From: Erigeron canadensis | Taxonomy: Eukaryota; Streptophyta; Magnoliopsida; Asterales; Asteraceae | Direction of reading: 5' to 3' | Length of the DNA: 64,000 nt | Assembly: GCF_010389155.1 (NCBI RefSeq) | Contig: NC_057765.1 | Span: forward strand, 25,980,980-26,044,979 | Shown: one piece after another, positions 12,431-24,490 of the stretch | Numbering within the stretch: position 1 is the first letter of the stretch | How the letters are laid out: each line of letters starts with the position of its first letter | The notes under the pieces: model-generated | The model's database searches: none | Told to the model about the DNA's origin: nothing | Seen by the model: the letters and a program-made list of their open reading frames with translations, nothing else | Position numbers and translations under genes: made by a program

Positions 12431-14130
12431 GTGGTTGTAGAGAATTAGGTGGAAAAACCTAGACTATAACCTAAGAACCCCGTATAGCATTTACAATAGG
12501 AATCATAGATGCATCCTAGAACGTCACTTATATTTTGAGTTCATATCCTATTGAGACTTATTATCCCTGTGTTTATTTTGAGTATGGCTATCATTTGGTG
12601 ATTGTGTTCTTTTGGTGTTATTGTGATTATTTATGTGTATTAGAGCAAGATGAAGTGATGGCGCTAACTAGTATCGCATAGCAATAATCATAGAAAAGCC
12701 TGATCAACTGTTCTATGATTACCGCCATGCCTTACGACAATTATTGACATCAGTGATTGCAGTTGTAGTGAGAGTGTGGTAGCTACCCTGGTTTGCTTAA
12801 TGGGTGTTGTTTAGGTGGAGGGTTAGCCGCTGGTACACCCTGTATACATACCGAGCCTATAACTAGAGAGCATACCAGTACCGCGATCCGACCTTGCATT
12901 AGATGTACTAGGGGTGTGGAGGGTTAGCCGCTGGTACACCCTGTATACATACACCGCTAGTGCAACGGATGTAGGTGTTAGATTCAGACCACATTTTAAC
13001 TGCGATATAGGATTATATATTAGTAGCATATATATATGTATATATGTATTGCATTGACATGGACTGCAAGACTAGGTTTAGTTATAGATAGCATCCCTTA
13101 GACCATAAGATGAGAGAGCTTGCTGAGTGTAACACGTGACATAGGAATTGAGATCTTCAAGCGTTTCTTCACGACTGATTTCTTGGAGATACATTAACGT
13201 GTGTGGAATAACGGTGAGATGAGAGCTACTGTGAAAGGAGACAATTACCGCGATTATTCAAGTCATCAATGTTGTCCTGGCACAAAATGCGACGAAAGAA
13301 GGGTCGACTTGTAATGAAGCAGAGGATGCGCAGTATGAGGAGGCAGTGAACAAGGAGACAAGCGAATACTATGCAGACGCTGATGATAGAATTCGTATTG
13401 GAAATGTACGAAGAGAGACTAGAAGTGGTGTCAGATGTTTTACTTACAAAATCGTCAAGGAATGTGGCATGCAAGATTATGTGGCAGAGGTGGAGCAGGC
13501 ATATTTGTTCAATGATTAGATAGACGGAAGCTGTGATTGACATTAGTGAGTGTACACCTGGTCAAAGGTTCAGTTATAGGGCAATTTCTTTACCTTGGAA
13601 GCGTTGTCTTGGTGGAATGGTCAATGTTGAGCCAGAAGCAGAGTAGTGGCCAAAGCGATGTCATGTTAAAATTTTAAGGAGTTCTTGGCGAGAAAGTTCT
13701 GCAAGGCAACTGAACTGAAAAGATTATATCGAGAACTTTTGGAGTATAAGATGATTGGTGCTGATCATGTTCGTTACGCTACATGTTTGAGTGAGTTGTC
13801 AAGGATGATTTCATAATTGGTTAATCCGAGAGCAAAGGCATCGAGGAGTATCTTCGTAGGTTGACCCCTTGGGTTAGGTCGATTATGGTTGTTGTTCATC
13901 CGCTTACTCTGGAAGAGGCTACATTGAGATACGAGGCTATGACTGATGAGTTGATTTAGTGTGGGACTCTTATGGCTGTTAGGACAAAGACGAAGGAAAG
14001 TAGTGGGGCAAGTAGTAGTGAGAAAGTTTGGCAATCTATTGGTAAAAGGCATAATGGAGGCAAGGCAATGTCAGCAAAAAGCAATATGTGGGTCCTTGCC
14101 CTTAGTGTACAAAGTGTAATCTTCACACAT
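12431..14130 (+). pseudogene. Gypsy internal region with gag relic, no pol
   Basis: About 1.7 kb separates the two LTR pieces. Parts of 13640-14060 read in shifting plus-strand frames like a Gypsy gag (KRLYREL, RYATCLSELSRMI, EEATLRYEAMTDEL). The region ends near a CxxC-type zinc-knuckle-like stretch just before the truncated LTR. Several stops and frameshifts interrupt it. No protease, reverse transcriptase or integrase is present. A ~37-bp segment starting GTGGAGGGTTAGCCGC is duplicated near 12815 and 12917. Confidence 0.65.
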
Positions 14131-15014
14131 GCGTTATTATTGATAGGTGTTAATTGTCGTGGACTTTGATTGTGCTTGTCGTGCTCGTTCGTTATACTTT
14201 CATAACACTTTTAAGGTGAGTTTTGTAGCCCCTCTTTTTACAAGTTTTGGGGTGGAAAGTATACTTATGTTTCAAATAGTTTTGTCGATTTCTGTTTATG
14301 TTCAATACGGAGCCTGTGCGTATAGAGTTACTTGTGCCATTCGACGTGCTTGATTTTGTTTATATGTGTGCGATTTATGTGTTTATTGTTATGATTTATG
14401 GTTTGGACGTGCTTATTGTATGAGTTTGAGACTTGGACATGAGACTTGAGACTTGGACTAAGGCAGGTACTGTAAGGCCAGACTTTGAGACATTGAGACT
14501 TTGAGACATTGAGTCTTCAAGACATTGAGTCTTTGAGACATCGAGACTTTGAGACATGAGACATGAGACTTGAGACTTTGGACATATTATGGCGTGACTT
14601 TGCTCATTATGTATTTAACTAATACTTGTTTAGACTTTAAAGAATCGACAAAAGACTTATTTCTTTGACTAGACTTTTTGAATAAAACCTACGAACTCAC
14701 CAACCTTTGTGTTGACACGTTTTAGTATACTTTTCAGGTACTCAGGCTATTCATGGATAAGGACTTTCATGATAGGACTGGACTTTGGAGACTAGAGCTC
14801 CTTTACTTTTGTCAGACTTTAAGGCTGCATGCCTTGGTTTATTCCTTTTATGGATGTACTTGTGATAAGCTTTCCTAGCATTGTCATGACTTTGAACTCA
14901 TGTTTTGGGAATATATTCATTATATTCTATTTCATATAGCAGTATCTATGTAATTCCATGTTGTGCTGTACTTTTCATGACACTTCATGTTTCCGCCAAC
15001 GGTGGGGTGTTACA
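14131..15014 (+). mobile_element. Gypsy 3' LTR, 5'-truncated
   Basis: Nearly identical to 11560-12414 and ending in the same GGGGTGTTACA, followed by the 5-bp duplication GTAAG. It lacks the first ~1.8 kb of the LTR. The join falls at TTATTGATAGG, a short sequence shared with the LTR, consistent with a deletion that removed pol and the LTR start together. Confidence 0.88.
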
Positions 15015-17310
15015 GTAAGTCACTCGAGGGGATCACGTCAAGCCCGCTAGTGAACTTCCTTATCCAGACTGCTTCCATTGCGGCTTCTGAGGCGGCAATG
15101 TACTCAGACTCTGTTGTAGACACGACAACTGTGGTTTTTAGCTCATAGCATTCCACCGTGCCTTCATTTAAATAATGAAGACGTATCCCGACTAATATTT
15201 AGAATCATATTTAGCAGTCTGAAATCCAACATCACAAATTCTATTACCATTTGAATTCTTGATCGGAATTTCAACCATACACCAAGAATAATTCTTTAGT
15301 AGCACACATGTACTTAAGAATATTCTTTACAGCAATTCAATGATCCTATCCAGGATTTTGCTGATAGTGGCTAACTATATTTTGCGCGAACGCAATATCA
15401 GGTCTAGTGCATTTTATCGCATACATAATAGATCCTACAGCCGAAGCATAAAGGATTTTTCGCATACGCTCCACCTCATTAGGTGTAGAAGCACTGTTCT
15501 TGCTAGATGAGTTAAGTCTTTCTAGCATGGGAACGAAACCACGCTTAGAATTCTTAATCTTGAAATGCTTCAAGATCTTATCAATATAAGCACTTTGACT
15601 TAAACTAAACAACCGCTTTAATCTATCTCGGTAGATCTTGATTCCAAGAATAAATGTTGATTCTCCTAAATCTTTCATGGCAAAACACTTTCCAAGATGG
15701 GATTTAACATCTTGCAACATTGGAATGTGTTTTCCTATGATCAATATGTCATCAACATACAAGACAAGGAAAGTAACATTATTCCCACTAGCTTTGCGAT
15801 ATACACATAGCTCATCGGGATTTTGAACAAAACCAAACTTTTTGATTTCTTCATCAAACCGTTTATTCCAACTTCTTGATGCTTGCTTTAGTCCATAAAT
15901 GGTCCTTTAAAGCTTGCATACTTTGTTGGGATGTTTCGGATCAATAAAACCTTCCGGTTGATCCATATAGACTTCTTCATCCAAGTAACCATTTAAGAAG
16001 GCAGTCTTAGCATCCATTTGCCATATCTCAAAGTCATAGTACGCTGCTATGGCTAAGAGAATCCTAATAGCTCTAACGTCCGCGACTGGAGAAAAGGTTT
16101 CATCATAGTCAACACCGAAACGTTGAGTATAACCTTTCGCCACAAGACGAGCTTTCTAGGTGTGTACATTTCCATCCATGTCAGTTTTCTTCTTGAAGAT
16201 CCACTTACACCCAACAGTTTGAACATTTTGTGGAAGATCAACCAAGCTCCAGACTTGATTGTCTTTCATGGATTTCATTTCCACCTTTGTATCTTCAAGC
16301 CATTTGTTAGATTCTGGATCTGATAATGCAGCTTTGAAATTCGGAGGCTCATCGAGATCTCCAACAACGTCTTCTTCTACCATCATACATAGTCTTTCGG
16401 TAGGACGTCTTGTCCTTTCGGACCTACGAAGTGGAATCACTTCATTATCATCGACTTGAGGTTCATCACTTTGAACACCCCCCCCCCCCCAAGTTGATGA
16501 TTGCTAGTATCTTTAAAAGGTGACACATCTTCCTCTTGAGTCTCATCAAGTTCTACAACCCTCCCACTATTCTCTTGAACTAATTTCTTTTCAAAGAATT
16601 CAGCATATCGAGCAACACGAACAGTGTTTTTGTCGAGATCACAGAAGTCGTAACCCATCGTTTCCTTAGGGTATCCGACAAAGATGCACTTAGTAGTTCT
16701 AGGTTCAAGTTTGTCAGGCGTATCGCGCTTCACAAGTGCCTCACATCCCTAGACTCTTAAGTAAGACAAATTAGGGACATCACCATGCCATAATTCGTAC
16801 GGTGTCTTGTCAACCTTCTTGGTTGGAATCATATTGAGAATGCGTATAGCAGTCTCTAGAGCATAATCCCAAAACGAAAATGGAAGAGTTGTACGGGTCA
16901 TCATTGATCTTACCATGTCTAACAAGGTTCGATTTCTCCTTTCAGGTACTCCATTATGCTGAGGAGTATATGGAGGAGTAAGTTGTTGGAGAATTCCACA
17001 TGCTTTAAGATAATCCTTAAACTCTTGGCTTAAGTATTCACCACCTCGATTCGAACGAAGAATCTTGATGGTTTTACTGAGTTGATTTTCTACTTCATTT
17101 TTAAACTCTTTAATGTTTCAAGGACTTCATGTTTATGTTTAAGCAAGTAAACATAACCATAACGACTAAAATTATTCATAGAATAATGAAGCAGCTAGCA
17201 TTTTTCCTTGACATATGTCTAAAAGGGCTACATACATCGATATGTATTAGTCCAAGTAGTTCCTTAGCCCTCTCCGGTTTTATGCGGAAAAAGTATTCTT
17301 GTCATCTTGC
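15015..17310 (-). pseudogene. Copia element 1 pol: integrase, reverse transcriptase, RNase H
   Basis: The minus strand from high to low coordinates reads as a Ty1/Copia pol. First is the integrase core (16740-17130, with PHNGVPERRNRTL-like residues) and its C-terminal part (16733-16437, KCIFVGYPKETMGYDF). Then come the RT entry (16440-16156, VGCKWIFKKKTDMDG), the RT core (16143-15907, [19 protein letters not shown]), the YVDD catalytic box (15762 onward, MYVDDILIIG) and the start of RNase H at 15015-15345. A stop interrupts the frame at about 16156, a C(12) run sits near 16480, and other breaks occur, so it is not functional. Confidence 0.92.
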
Positions 17311-17319
17311 CGAAAACAC

Positions 17320-17590
17320 AAGACATGCATTTGTCAAATGATTCATCATTTGATTGTAAGATCCCTTCACGTTGAAGTTTTCCAATGCTTTTCTTGCTAA
17401 CAGTAATTCGAAAGACACGCATTTATCAAACGATTCATCATTTGATTTGTAAGATATCTTCACATTGAAGACTGTTAATGCGTTTCTTAATAATGATAAT
17501 GCCAAAGATACGCATTTATCAAATGATTCATCATTTGATTTGTAAGATATCTTCACATTGAAGTCTTTAAATGCGTTTCTTGACAAAAAT
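17320..17590 (-). repeat. triplicated GAG-pre-integrase segment
   Basis: Three tandem copies with a 92-93-bp period; the shared core ATTCATCATTTGAT starts at 17341, 17433 and 17526. On the minus strand each copy encodes a version of NDESFDKCVS. This is the segment just before the Cys residues of the GAG-pre-integrase domain in Copia polyproteins. Confidence 0.85.
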
Positions 17591-20151
17591 TAAACAAGAT
17601 GACCATGTCAAAGATAGAGTCCAAGTTAACTTGACTCTTTTACTATTGAATTATCATTTGAATCTCATCAACACTTATAAATTAGTTAAGAAGATACTTG
17701 AAGAACTAGTTAAACCAACTTGCTTCTTCTTCTTGTTCAACTCAGCTAGATACTTAGGACAATTCCTCTTCCAGTGTCTCACTATAGCATAGTGATGACA
17801 AGACTGGTCTTTAGCCGTATGCTGCTTTTTCCAAAGGGTCTTTTAAGGTTTTGAGACTAAACACATTGTTTTCTCTTACCTAAGTTGTTGCCTTTAGCTT
17901 TTTGGTTGTTTTGCTTTCTAAACCATTCCCCATTGATCATAAGAACTTGGGGTATCTCAGATTTCTTGGAAGGTTTTCTTCATACTCAATCAACTTGATA
18001 TGAAGTCCAACTATGCAAATCTGCAATTATCTCTTATACCAATAAGAATCGACAGAAGATACGCATAGTTTAATCCTTTCCATAATGCTCAAAGTGACTC
18101 TTCATCTTGAGTACATGAGCATTTACCGGTTTCCCATACTCGTGTTCAAGTTATGGAGTGACTCAATTAGCTAAAGTAATTTAACTCCAACTTGTTTTCC
18201 GTACATAGGCTTGAGTTATTTGATCATATCACATGGATTTTGCAATTCGAATTGCCTTTTGAAGCTTAGGAGACATGTTTCTAGCATCAAATAAGCAACC
18301 TCAATATGTCTATTGTACCGAGTAGTTTATGCTTCCAACTGCAAAGCAGTGGCATTCACATCAGGAATAGCAGTATCTGAGTTTCAAATGACATCGGTTT
18401 TCTTTTCAACTCTTAGAACAATTCTCTATTGACAAAACAGTCATTGAAATTGGTTTCAGAAAGTTTTCTCTTTCTAGCATCGACCTGAAAGCCGATTAGT
18501 GTATGTTTTGTGAAGGATTTGTTGCCTTTTACAAAACAGATTCAAGTTCAATTATCGGTATTTTCGATAACAAATCCTTAAGAAATTAATTACCCAATGT
18601 TTATAAAATAAACAATTAATTTCATTAAGGCTAGGATCCAATTGACGTGCAACCATTTCATCAGTTGATCTGCTAGAAATGATTGCACTCAAAAGGTAAG
18701 TGATGATCAATAATTGCATTACAAGTGCAATTCCTAGAAAGTATGGGACCTACGTAAGACACTCGATTTATCAAGTGATCTTTTGTAGTCATGTTTTGTC
18801 CCATCTTTTGCCACGGATCAAGGTCTCACCGCTTAACTCGCTTTAAGTCGTCCAACTAAGAATGTGCAAAATTGACCACCAGTGTGTACCAGTGAATGGG
18901 TTTCGCCATGCAATCGCCATTTCACCACTGTGTACCAGTGAGTAAAACAACGACCCCATGTGTCCTTGACAAATTGGATGGCAATGACTTAAGTTTATTG
19001 GGTCATTCAATTTGATATGTGATCAAAAAGTTATGTTTCGAAGATTCATGCATATCTTCTAAACATAATATTTAATAAAATCATTTTTATAGTCTTAACA
19101 ACACAAGAGATCTTGGTAGCTCCATTTGAACGCACAAAGAAGCGCAAGGACAAAGGTTTGCGATGAACGCAATTAAAAACCCGCCCTTTTAGAAGGCTAG
19201 CGCACTCCGACTTATACCTCTCTTAGAGTTTGTTCAAATGGTTGAGCCGGTGTATCTCAAGGTTGTAAGACTCCAATTTTATTAAAAAATCTCTATTTCG
19301 ATATTGCTTAGTCAGGTTTATATTTTCTCAAAAAACAATTTTACATCACAATTTATATCACAATAAATATGTAAAATTATAAACTATAACTATTAAGCAT
19401 GCAACGAGTTATGGTATGCCACCTAAACATGTCACTATGGTTTATTTATGTCTAATTCGGCTCCCCCTTCAAAGAAGAGGACCACATACATCAAGTCACC
19501 TTGATTGAGTAAGCCTTAAACATATACAAAACAATTAAGTATCATATAAGCACATAGTTGCTCAGTGGAAATTCCAGTAGCTTCACGACCTGTTTAGACC
19601 AGAACTACAAAGTTTTAGCTCTATGTGTTGAGCATCTACAGTTCAAAGCACGACCTCTAACTCATTACGGATTAAAAGATATGAATTTTTTAGTAAACTG
19701 TCGCAAAACAGAAAATTTATACGAAAAATTCACATTGTCACACAATTAATTATCAAATTATCTAGCATAATTAACCCTAATGATCAAGATTTCATATCAA
19801 TATATCTAAGTAAGAATTATGAATGATTTGCATGAAAAATTCATGATTTTTTCTTCTTTTTAACCATTAAAAATTAAAGGTACACATATAATCATATGCA
19901 ATTTATCACATAAACATGCAATTAATCAAAACTTGGATTAGGAACCCTAAAAAAAAATTTTTTTTTTTTTATTTTCTGGAATTTCGAACTATATATATAT
20001 AATAATTAAAACTTTTTTCATATTTAATAATGTAATTAAATTACAAAATCAATTTAACAATATATATATATATAATCGAAATTTTTTAAATCAAGAACCC
20101 TAACCCCCATTCAAGTTTTGATTTATTGGTAATCAAAAAACATACATAGTA
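17591..20151 (-). pseudogene. Copia element 1 gag relic and 5' leader
   Basis: Between the integrase part and the primer-binding site, short minus-strand frames broken by stops occupy the expected position of gag (17600-18600). From 18600 to 20151 I see only AT-rich leader. A block in the leader (19660-19760, TTTTTTAGTAAACTGTCGCA) recurs at 20590-20660 in the second element. Confidence 0.6.
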
Positions 20152-20166
20152 GGCTCGTGATACCAC
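20152..20166 (-). other. Copia element 1 primer-binding site
   Basis: On the minus strand GTGGTATCACGAGCC follows directly after the LTR end CCCAACA. It matches the initiator tRNA-Met complement with small differences. Confidence 0.8.
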
Positions 20167-20543
20167 TGTTGGGTTATATAACTATTATCAAATCAAATCA
20201 CAAAGCACGCAACGGAAGACAAGATCTATGTAGTTTAATTAATTAACCAAAGTATAGAACGTGTACCTTCAATTGGAGAGAATTAAGCAAGAAACCTTAA
20301 TAAGAAGGTTTAAAATAAAACCTCTCTACGATCACACACACAACGTTGGAATGTATGTATGCTAGTACTTGATCACGAACTCACAAACCCGTTGTGTATA
20401 TCTTCCTAATATACGAAATCCCCAAGAACCGAAAACACCATAAACAAATAATCAAAACCATAATTAATGTTCACATTAAATATAGATATATGGTTCTTGG
20501 TGTTTTCGAACGGCACAAGAAACAAAACAAAAACACTTTGGAT
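20167..20543 (-). mobile_element. Copia element 1, 5' LTR, truncated
   Basis: High similarity to 7887-8265 of the 3' LTR, then an abrupt loss of similarity after AAAACACTTTGGA. The remaining half of the LTR is missing and is replaced by leader sequence of a second Copia element. Confidence 0.85.
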
Positions 20544-21062
20544 AGTCCACCGCTGTTTTAAGTCACAAACTCATTACCGATTAAAAGATATGAATTTTTT
20601 AGTAAACTGTCGCACATCAAGAAATTTACACGAAAAATTCACATTGTCACATAATTATCTAATAATCAATCCTAATTATTGGATCATCATGCTTTGCAAA
20701 ATATATCTCTATATATCCAGTAAAATCACAATAAATTTTGCATGAATTTGTTGTGATTTTACTATTATTTAACAACTTTAAATAATCAAGATACACATAA
20801 TCATGCAATTCATCACATAAATCATGTCAATTCACAATTCAAAACTTGCTTGAGAGTTTCAATCTCCATTGAATGAGGTTGAAATTTTAATTAAACAAAA
20901 ACCCTAATTTTTATTTAATCAAAATCCGATTTAATTAATTAAAAATAAGAAAAACAACCTTTTAATTATTCAACAATTAATTAAAATCAACCAACCCTTA
21001 AACCCTCTTTCAAGTTTTGATCTTTGTAATTAATAGATCACATATATGGCTCGTGATACCAT
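20544..21062 (-). mobile_element. Copia element 2, leader fragment with primer-binding site
   Basis: This resembles the leader of element 1 but is clearly diverged. On its right edge (about 21049-21061) lies the primer-binding site TGGTATCACGAGCC (minus strand), directly joined to an LTR. Confidence 0.75.
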
Positions 21063-21779
21063 TGTTAGAATATGAGCACATAAACATACATAATCACGAG
21101 TAAGCGCAACGGAAGAAATCGAAACATATATGCAATCAAATTAATTAACAAAGAATAGAATTGAGTTGTGTACCTTATGCAAAGCTCCAATAAAGATAAT
21201 CATAATAAGATTATTATTAATGCTTAGGGTCTAAAGCAAAACCCCTCTACGATCGCACACTAGACACCGCGAATAACGTATGCTAGTACCCGATCACAAA
21301 CCAAACAATCCCTTTGTTTAAACCTTAACTTCAAAGTCGAACACCCTTAATGAAAAGGGAATTCGGCCACTTCAAAGAAAATGAGAGAAAAAGGAGAGAA
21401 TTTGCTTATGTGAAAAGTGTGAAAGAATCAAACAAAACCTAGAATTAAGCCCTCTATATATAGAGAATAATTAGGTTAAACATTCTTGGAAAACAAGTTA
21501 GAATTAAGGCTTTCCAAGCCTTAATCCAAACCGGCCCCCATAGAATTAGGGCCCAAAAACCATTTTTCAATTTTTACATTTTTAATCCTCTTTTTTAACT
21601 AATTAACTATAATTAACCCTTTAATTATGTTTAATTAATTATTTCGTGATCAAACTAATTAATATATTACTTAAATATATTAATTAATATTATCGAGTTA
21701 CCGTGTCATTTCATGTGACCTCGTAGGCTTAAATTATTCCTGGACATGCGATTTATAATAAAATGATCACACTCCAACA
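21063..21779 (-). mobile_element. Copia element 2, 5' LTR
   Basis: A 717-bp LTR; on the plus strand it starts TGTTAGAATATGAGC and ends CACTCCAACA. It is related to the element 1 LTR (shared blocks CCTCTACGATCGCACAC, GGAAAACAAGTTA and TTTCGTGATCAAACTAATTA) but far from identical. It abuts the LINE reverse-transcriptase half at 21780 without a visible target duplication. Confidence 0.82.
21452..21466 (-). promoter_or_regulatory. TATA-like box in Copia 2 LTR
   Basis: The palindromic CTCTATATATAGAG lies in the middle of the LTR, the usual position of the U3/R boundary promoter. Assignment is by sequence alone. Confidence 0.4.
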
Positions 21780-22171
21780 TCCCCAAGACCGAAGAGATAA
21801 GAATAGACCTCCCCCCAATAGATAGAAGGCTAGCCTTCTATTTCGACAACCTCTTCTTGAATTTCTCAATCATTGGCCTCCATGATTCAATTCTTCCCAT
21901 ATTCGCACCTACCGGGATACCTAAGTAGACAAATAGGAAAGAATCCTGACCACAACCCGCAACCCGTGAAAAGTGATCAATGGCTGATCCAGATACATTA
22001 ACCCCGAAAAGTTTGGACTTATGAATATTCAATCGTAAACCAGAAGCCAAATAAAAGCAATCAAAAGTCGACTTAACATTGATGAGATTCTCCTGAGACC
22101 ATTCCCCCATAAATAGAACATCATCAGCGTAAATCAAGTGTGAAATAGCAATATTACCAATCGTAAATAGA
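21780..22171 (-). pseudogene. LINE retrotransposon, 5'-truncated reverse-transcriptase half
   Basis: The minus strand encodes TIGNIAISHLIYADDVLFMG with the YADD catalytic box. It continues through SGLRLNIHKSKLFGVN, YLGIPVGANMGRIESWRP and KWKARLLSIGGR, all typical of plant L1 reverse transcriptase. The 5' end is truncated at about 22171, directly beside the right copy of the 17-bp target duplication (22172-22188). About 100 codons expected between this part and the zf-RVT half at 7886 are absent. Confidence 0.9.
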
Positions 22172-22188
22172 ACAAAATAATGACAAAT

Positions 22189-23257
22189 AACGTCTACCTT
22201 ATTTAAATGCATAAGCTAAAAAAAAAAAAACAAAGCTAAAACTCAAAGTTTCAAGAAACATATGTTTTACTTGAAAAAATTAAAATAATAGTCAAATCAT
22301 GAAAACTATTATATAAATATTTTCATTTAACACGAATCATTATATATCAACTATAAACATAATATTTTCTACAAAACTACAAATGTATCTTATAAAGCAA
22401 CTAAGTTCTCAGTTTAAGGAAAAAAAATTCTGAAATTCAAATAAATTATATAAAAATTTAATTAAATTAAACATGACAATTATAAGTTGTCATTTAAAAT
22501 TCAATGTCCTTTACGGTTTGTTACTTTGTTATATAGGCATTGCTGTCACGAAACATGTAAATCTCAGGCCCATTGGGCCAGAAGCAAACGTCTTACATAT
22601 TTCTGATTTAAAAACGTTCGCACGAAAACTGATTCACGGTTTTTAGGATATTTATAATGGATTGAATAGCGATGGACTAAAGTTGTGCAGTATTTGAATT
22701 TCAAGTATTTCTCAAATCCTACTATGAAATGGAGAAATTACTAGATAGTCGAGAAAAACTACATTTTTAGTGCATAGATAAAAATCCTCATGCTGAGTTT
22801 TTTCATCAATGGCTAGCTACCATTCTCAGATTTGCTTTGGCAAGATTCGAATTGCATCCCTCAAGACACACGTCTCCAATGATGTCAAGAGTGGGTTTGT
22901 TTTTGGTGCATTTAAGAATCTGGGATGAGATGTATTTATTTATTTTTTTTTATTTTTTTTGGGGATAGAAGGTAGATTTGATCTTTACTTCTTATAAAAT
23001 AGTCAAAGGTTCTTCTAAAAATAATCTTTTTACTTTTGAGTAACAATAAGAGTGTTTAAATTTTAATATCTTACGTGTGCCGCTTATATTTCGTGCAAAA
23101 CGGAATTGGGAACGCTTCTTGAAAGATTCACGTGTGCCGCCTAAAATGAAACTTACAAATGATAATTTTGAGTTTTTCTAGTTCTAGAATAGTAATTCAG
23201 CATTCGATATATATCCTAATGTTTATATAAATGATATATAGTTTAGAATAATCAACA
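22189..23257. other. intergenic, no gene seen
   Basis: AT-rich, with A/T homopolymer runs near 22217 and 22940-22960. No reading frame with recognisable content and no paired repeat boundaries. A short GC-richer patch (22560-22600) has no assignable feature. Confidence 0.5.
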
Positions 23258-23329
23258 GGGCATTTGGTCTAGTGGTATGATTCTCGCTTCGGGTGCGAGA
23301 GGTCCCGAGTTCGATTCCCGGAATGCCCC
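23258..23329 (+). tRNA. tRNA-Pro (CGG)
   Basis: A 72-nt cloverleaf. The acceptor stem GGGCATT pairs with AATGCCC, followed by discriminator C. The D arm contains GGTCTAGTGGTATGA (A box). The anticodon stem CTCGC/GCGAG encloses loop TTCGGGT with anticodon CGG. The T arm CCGAGTTCGATTCCCGG holds the B box GGTTCGA-type element. There is no intron. A run of T at 23332-23337 serves as the RNA polymerase III terminator. Confidence 0.96.
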
Positions 23330-23331
23330 TC

Positions 23332-23337
23332 CTTTTT
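23332..23337 (+). terminator. Pol III terminator of tRNA-Pro
   Basis: TTTTTT run three bases after the tRNA 3' end. Confidence 0.7.
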
Positions 23338-23436
23338 TAATTTTATTTTTTGTCCACCTTTTCAGGCGAGCAACTTCAGCCATTCATACTTTAACTTCAA
23401 TCATACAATGATACAAAGTAGCTTATAAAACTTAGA

Positions 23437-23674
23437 GTTAAATGCAAGATTGGTCCCTATGGTTTGTATGTTTTAGTAAGGAGGGTCCTATTCGAGAATC
23501 GTTGCAATGATGGTCCTTATTTTGAGAATTTTTTGAAAAATTGGTCCAAATTTGACGGATCTGTTAAAGGTGGCCGTCAAGTGAGCACGTGTGGGGGTAT
23601 TTATGCACTTTCCACCCGTAGGAACCCCCATTGCTAAAATGGAAAAATCACAGGGACCAATCTTGCAACTATTA
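23437..23674. mobile_element. MITE-like repeat (CAAGATTGGTCCC ends), copy A
   Basis: About 238 bp with terminal inverted repeats TGCAAGATTGGTCCCTATGG and its inverse (CAGGGACCAATCTTGCA). The centre carries CGTGTGGGGGTATTTATGCA and TTTGACGGATC. A second copy lies inverted at 24491-24729. There is no coding capacity. Confidence 0.75.
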
Positions 23675-24490
23675 ATCTTGATTTTTTTTTAATTTAATTC
23701 AAGAGATTGTAACATATAATTATCTGCTCGTTAGGTTTCTAATATTAAATTTATGTGCACTTTTAAATTTTAATAATAGAGATATATACCTTATATAAAT
23801 ACTTTTATTTTAGAAAATTGATTCATACGAGTATATAAACTTTTGTTATTATATAAGCTTAAATAAATAAAAGATTGTATTTTAGGAATTTGATATTTAT
23901 TAAAGAAAAAAGCAAATATGTTTAAATAATATAAATGTCATATATAGTATTTTAGTTATCTATTCTCGAGTCAAATACCCAGAAAGTCAACAACATTTTT
24001 TGAATTAAAACAAATTACTAAATAAATGAAAATAATATAAATTCTAATTTACAAATATAAGAAAAAGCAACCTAGAATTTGCCTTAAAAGACAAAATCTT
24101 TGATATATTATTAGATAGTAGATATAAGTTATTATGAGAATTGGAATTTAATCATAAATTGAAGAATTTATAAGTTTTAGAATTTTTAGTGAAAATATGT
24201 TTTTAGTAAAAAAGTGTAAAAAATTATATTTAAGTTAATTATTTAATAAAATTTATTCTTCTATGAAAAAGTTAAAAAGAATTATTTAGTGATGAATTTT
24301 TAAAAACTGTAAGTTTATAAAACTTTTTCTACAACTATTAATATAATTAATAATTAAAAGATTTTTATTTTCATATTTTTTAATTTATAATTTTAACTAT
24401 GATACATAAAAATTTAATTTTTAGGTTAATTAAATTTTTTTGATTGTTAACAAGTGATTAGGCCAATATTCTTTTATTATATATAAAGAA
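23675..24490. other. AT-rich spacer between the inverted repeats
   Basis: Extremely A/T-rich with no open frame worth reporting. It is bounded by two inverted copies of the same repeat, so it could form the loop of a large hairpin. Confidence 0.5.

Noticed and set aside
17320..17590. CRISPR-like array
   Set aside because: Three ~92-bp tandem copies without unique spacers inside a Copia polyprotein in a plant genome.
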